NCBI RefSeq assembly: GCF_004152935.1
Contig: NZ_SETE01000002.1
Coordinates: 124,001 to 188,000, forward strand
Direction of reading: 5' to 3'
Origin: Brumimicrobium glaciale
Lineage (GTDB): Bacteria; Bacteroidota; Bacteroidia; Flavobacteriales_D; Crocinitomicaceae
Length of the DNA stretch: 64,000 nt
This document shows, one piece after another, positions 62,219 through 64,000 of this stretch. Made by a program: the position numbers and the translations under genes. How positions within the stretch are numbered: the first letter of the stretch is position 1; each line of letters opens with the position of its first letter. The notes under the pieces are model-generated. The model was not told where the DNA came from, searched no databases, and was given only the letters and a program-made list of their open reading frames with translations.

Positions 62219-63310
62219 TTATCCCTTTTTCCAGAATTGCCACCATTTCTTTGATTTTGTTGTTGGAACTTCATCATCTTCAGTTTTACCTTTAGATTTA
62301 TCTCCTCCAAATGTTTCTATTTCATTACCATATTCATCAAAAACATGATTTTCAATTAATTCATCTTTTTTATAATAGGCTTGTCTTTTGAGTTTATTGT
62401 CAGGAAAACGTTCGATAAACTCACCATGCTTCATTCCTTTTTTATATGTTTCAAGCGATTGAATGTGACCCTGGATATAAAAGGATTTGAATGTACCTTC
62501 TTTAACGTCATCAGCCCAGTTTTCAGTTTTTAAAAGGTTTCCGTCATTATAGTAATATTTCCATTCCCCTTCTTTTTTACCTTGCTTATAAAGTCGTTCT
62601 TGAAGAATGTTCCCTTCGTAAGTGTATTCAATATATGCACCGTCAAAAAGTCCAGCTTTATAATTTATTTCAGTCTTTACTCTTGAATCTAAATAATAAT
62701 CTGTTTTTAAACCATCCAATAAACCATTTGCATAGTTTTCTATTTTAAATGTATCATTTTGGTAGACAGCATATTCAATAAATCTATCGGCATTATCAAT
62801 GGTTATTTTAAACTTTTCAGTTCCTGTTTTGTACTGTCTGTAAAAAATAGATTGTCCATGTTTTGCACCATTCAAATAGTTGATGTGCCAAGCAACCAAT
62901 CCGCTTGTGTCATTATAGAAAGTCCATCTTCCATTTTCTTGACCAACTATATGATTTCTTACTACTTGTGGACAACCAGATTGGTAATAAGTTGTATCAA
63001 TTCCGTCTACTTTTCCACCTGAAAAATGTACCAAACGCTCTCGTAAACCATTCATGTGGCATGTTTCACAATCTCCTGAGTATGGATTCCCAGATGTACG
63101 TGTAAGCACAAGTTTTGAATCTTGATCTACTTCAAGGTTTTCGTTACAATCTACAATATTGTCGCCATCCTTACATTCCCAATTGACATATTTTTTACCT
63201 AGTCTTTCGGCAGCTTTAGTAAAACAAGGAGCTCTTCTAACATCACCAATTTGTGAAAATACTACTGATGATATTATAATAATTAGGAATGTAAGACTAC
63301 TTTTCATCAT
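62219..63310 (-). CDS. Exported MORN-repeat protein (YwqK-like)
   Basis: A 363-residue exported protein. The signal peptide SSLTFLIIIISSVVFSQ is clear. The mature part is six or more MORN-type repeats: NGAKHGQSIFY, NGLLDGLKTDYY, AGLFDGAYIEYTYE, QGKKEGEWKYYYNDG, DDVKEGTFKSFY, KGMKHGEFIERFPDN, each with Gly and aromatics. The N-terminal 90 residues have paired Cys. The C-terminus is Lys/Trp-rich (KSKKWWQFWKKG). The start is ATG at 63310, overlapping the thioesterase stop by 4 bases (ATGA). The family is often labelled YwqK antitoxin-like, but exported MORN proteins are more likely envelope-associated; function unknown. Confidence 0.85.
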   Translation of the reverse strand: MMKSSLTFLIIIISSVVFSQIGDVRRAPCFTKAAERLGKKYVNWECKDGDNIVDCNENLEVDQDSKLVLTRTSGNPYSGDCETCHMNGLRERLVHFSGGKVDGIDTTYYQSGCPQVVRNHIVGQENGRWTFYNDTSGLVAWHINYLNGAKHGQSIFYRQYKTGTEKFKITIDNADRFIEYAVYQNDTFKIENYANGLLDGLKTDYYLDSRVKTEINYKAGLFDGAYIEYTYEGNILQERLYKQGKKEGEWKYYYNDGNLLKTENWADDVKEGTFKSFYIQGHIQSLETYKKGMKHGEFIERFPDNKLKRQAYYKKDELIENHVFDEYGNEIETFGGDKSKGKTEDDEVPTTKSKKWWQFWKKG

Positions 63311-63708
63311 GCTGTTTCTTCGAGTTGTTTAAATGCTTCAATAAATTCTGGAAAAACTTTCACACTAGACTTACTTCTAAAATCAAAACAAACCAATTTT
63401 GATGCTCCTGTTGTGCGCAATTCGCCTTCTACAGTAACTTTATATCCAAATGTGAAACTTTTATCTCCAATTTCAATTAAATGTAGAGAAATTTCAGGAA
63501 AATCATGTAAGAAAATTGGTTTTAAATAAGTAACCTCATTTTTCACGAGTAATGTTCCTTGCTTTTTGTAATCCCAATCAGCTCCTACTAATTGACCAAA
63601 ATAATGCATTCTTGCTTGTTCGAAATAACTGAGGTAAACCGCGTTGTTAACGTGTCCCATCATGTCGCAATCTGCAAATCTAACTTGAATTTTTGTTGGC
63701 TTAATCAT
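63307..63708 (-). CDS. Acyl-CoA thioesterase, YbgC/4HBT type
   Basis: A 133-residue hotdog-fold thioesterase. KIQVRFADCDMMGHVNNAVYLSYFEQARMHYFG is the classical 4-hydroxybenzoyl-CoA thioesterase signature, with catalytic Asp and the HVNNAVYLSYFE helix start. Later segments (VKNEVTYLKPIFLHDFPEISL, KSFTFGYKVTVEG) complete the fold. It hydrolyses acyl-CoA thioesters, and specificity is unknown. It overlaps both neighbours by 4 bases, so it is in the middle of a coupled operon. Confidence 0.9.
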   Translation of the reverse strand: MIKPTKIQVRFADCDMMGHVNNAVYLSYFEQARMHYFGQLVGADWDYKKQGTLLVKNEVTYLKPIFLHDFPEISLHLIEIGDKSFTFGYKVTVEGELRTTGASKLVCFDFRSKSSVKVFPEFIEAFKQLEETA

Positions 63709-64000
63709 TTATCTAATTTTGTGTATTTTGAATTATTACTAATAAACTCAGGTACTATATGTTTCATCTGTTTTACTATCGCTTCATTATTCTGATCTTC
63801 AAATAAAACTATTAGTTTTTCTATTTCATCAATCACACCATCTGGACTAGGACGATTTCTTGCTCTTAAAATTTGAGCATGATGTGTCGGTAATGCATTT
63901 TCTTGATCAGCTAAAAGCTCTTCATATAGCTTTTCACCGGGTCTTAATCCTGAAATATTGATTTCTATATCTTTATCAAGTTCTAAGCCTGATAAGCGAA
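63705..64000 (-). CDS. C-terminus of a nucleoside-diphosphate sugar epimerase/dehydratase (CapD/FlaA1-like)
   Basis: Partial: the coding frame runs in from the right edge and ends with TGA at 63705, overlapping the thioesterase ATG by 4 bases. The visible 98 residues read LSGLELDKDIEINISGLRPG, EKLYEELLADQENALPTHH, RARNRPSPDGVIDEIEKL, and end NNSKYTKLDK. The SGLRPGEKLYEELL text is diagnostic of the polysaccharide-biosynthesis CapD/WbpM/FlaA1 family, which modifies UDP-linked sugars. The catalytic SDR part and any membrane domain lie outside. Confidence 0.85.
   Translation of the reverse strand, partial: RLSGLELDKDIEINISGLRPGEKLYEELLADQENALPTHHAQILRARNRPSPDGVIDEIEKLIVLFEDQNNEAIVKQMKHIVPEFISNNSKYTKLDK

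Overview
The window is chromosomal DNA from an AT-rich Bacteroidota bacterium, most likely Flavobacteriales; my guess is the Crocinitomicaceae/Fluviicola neighbourhood, which is inference only. The evidence is type IX secretion (T9SS) sorting domains, TonB-dependent receptors paired with a DUF4249 lipoprotein, the long Bacteroidota IspH, a lack of clear Shine-Dalgarno sites, and many promoters of the Bacteroidota form TTG-N17-23-TAnnTTTG. No rRNA, tRNA, CRISPR array, prophage or intact insertion sequence was seen. The genes are mostly housekeeping, with two accessory-looking patches (21-28 kb and 52-58 kb).

Layout. 1-1.4 kb: N-terminal part of a secreted protein with near-identical 240-bp tandem repeats. 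1.8-6.9 kb: topoisomerase IV parC and parE, ParC carrying an unusual acidic/basic tail. 7-12 kb: an OmpL-like porin, a nitronate monooxygenase/DUF4442 pair, and a MoxR ATPase with a CoxE-like VWA protein. 12-18.6 kb (minus): a VWA membrane protein, an alanine/saccharopine-dehydrogenase-like enzyme, an outer-membrane receptor and a MarR regulator. 18.7-21 kb: a LytS/LytR-type two-component pair and an RRM protein. 22-24.7 kb: a secreted protein, mnmA and an XRE repressor, with a cluster of about eight dyad operators. 24.9-27.8 kb: a structured RNA candidate and three unrecognised genes. 27.9-36 kb: a DPP-IV-type peptidase, ispH, SRP RNA, a small-RNA candidate, pyrG and yidC. 36-42.4 kb: a DUF2141 protein, a Sua5-type protein, then a TPR, phosphosulfolactate synthase and WD40 operon. 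42.5-51 kb (minus): a FKBP lipoprotein, an outer-membrane barrel, a metallo-hydrolase, two T9SS cargo proteins and a TonB receptor/DUF4249 pair. 51-57.5 kb: hemB, an LTA-synthase-like/lipid kinase/ung operon, and a RES-Xre toxin-antitoxin pair. 57.7-64 kb (minus): radC, aconitase, NYN/OST-HTH protein, MORN protein, thioesterase and the end of a sugar epimerase/dehydratase.

The most interesting non-coding signals are two. First, a roughly 520-bp dispersed repeat (two full copies, one deleted) folds on paper into a closed multi-branch structure with compensatory changes, and the third copy looks like a precise deletion between direct repeats. Second, a set of GTTACnTTTGTAAC-like dyads clusters in the two intergenic regions around mnmA and the XRE gene, with each good dyad containing a TAnnTTTG promoter box; a related site sits on the promoter of a small-RNA candidate at 32.1 kb. 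There are also several families of short extragenic palindromes.
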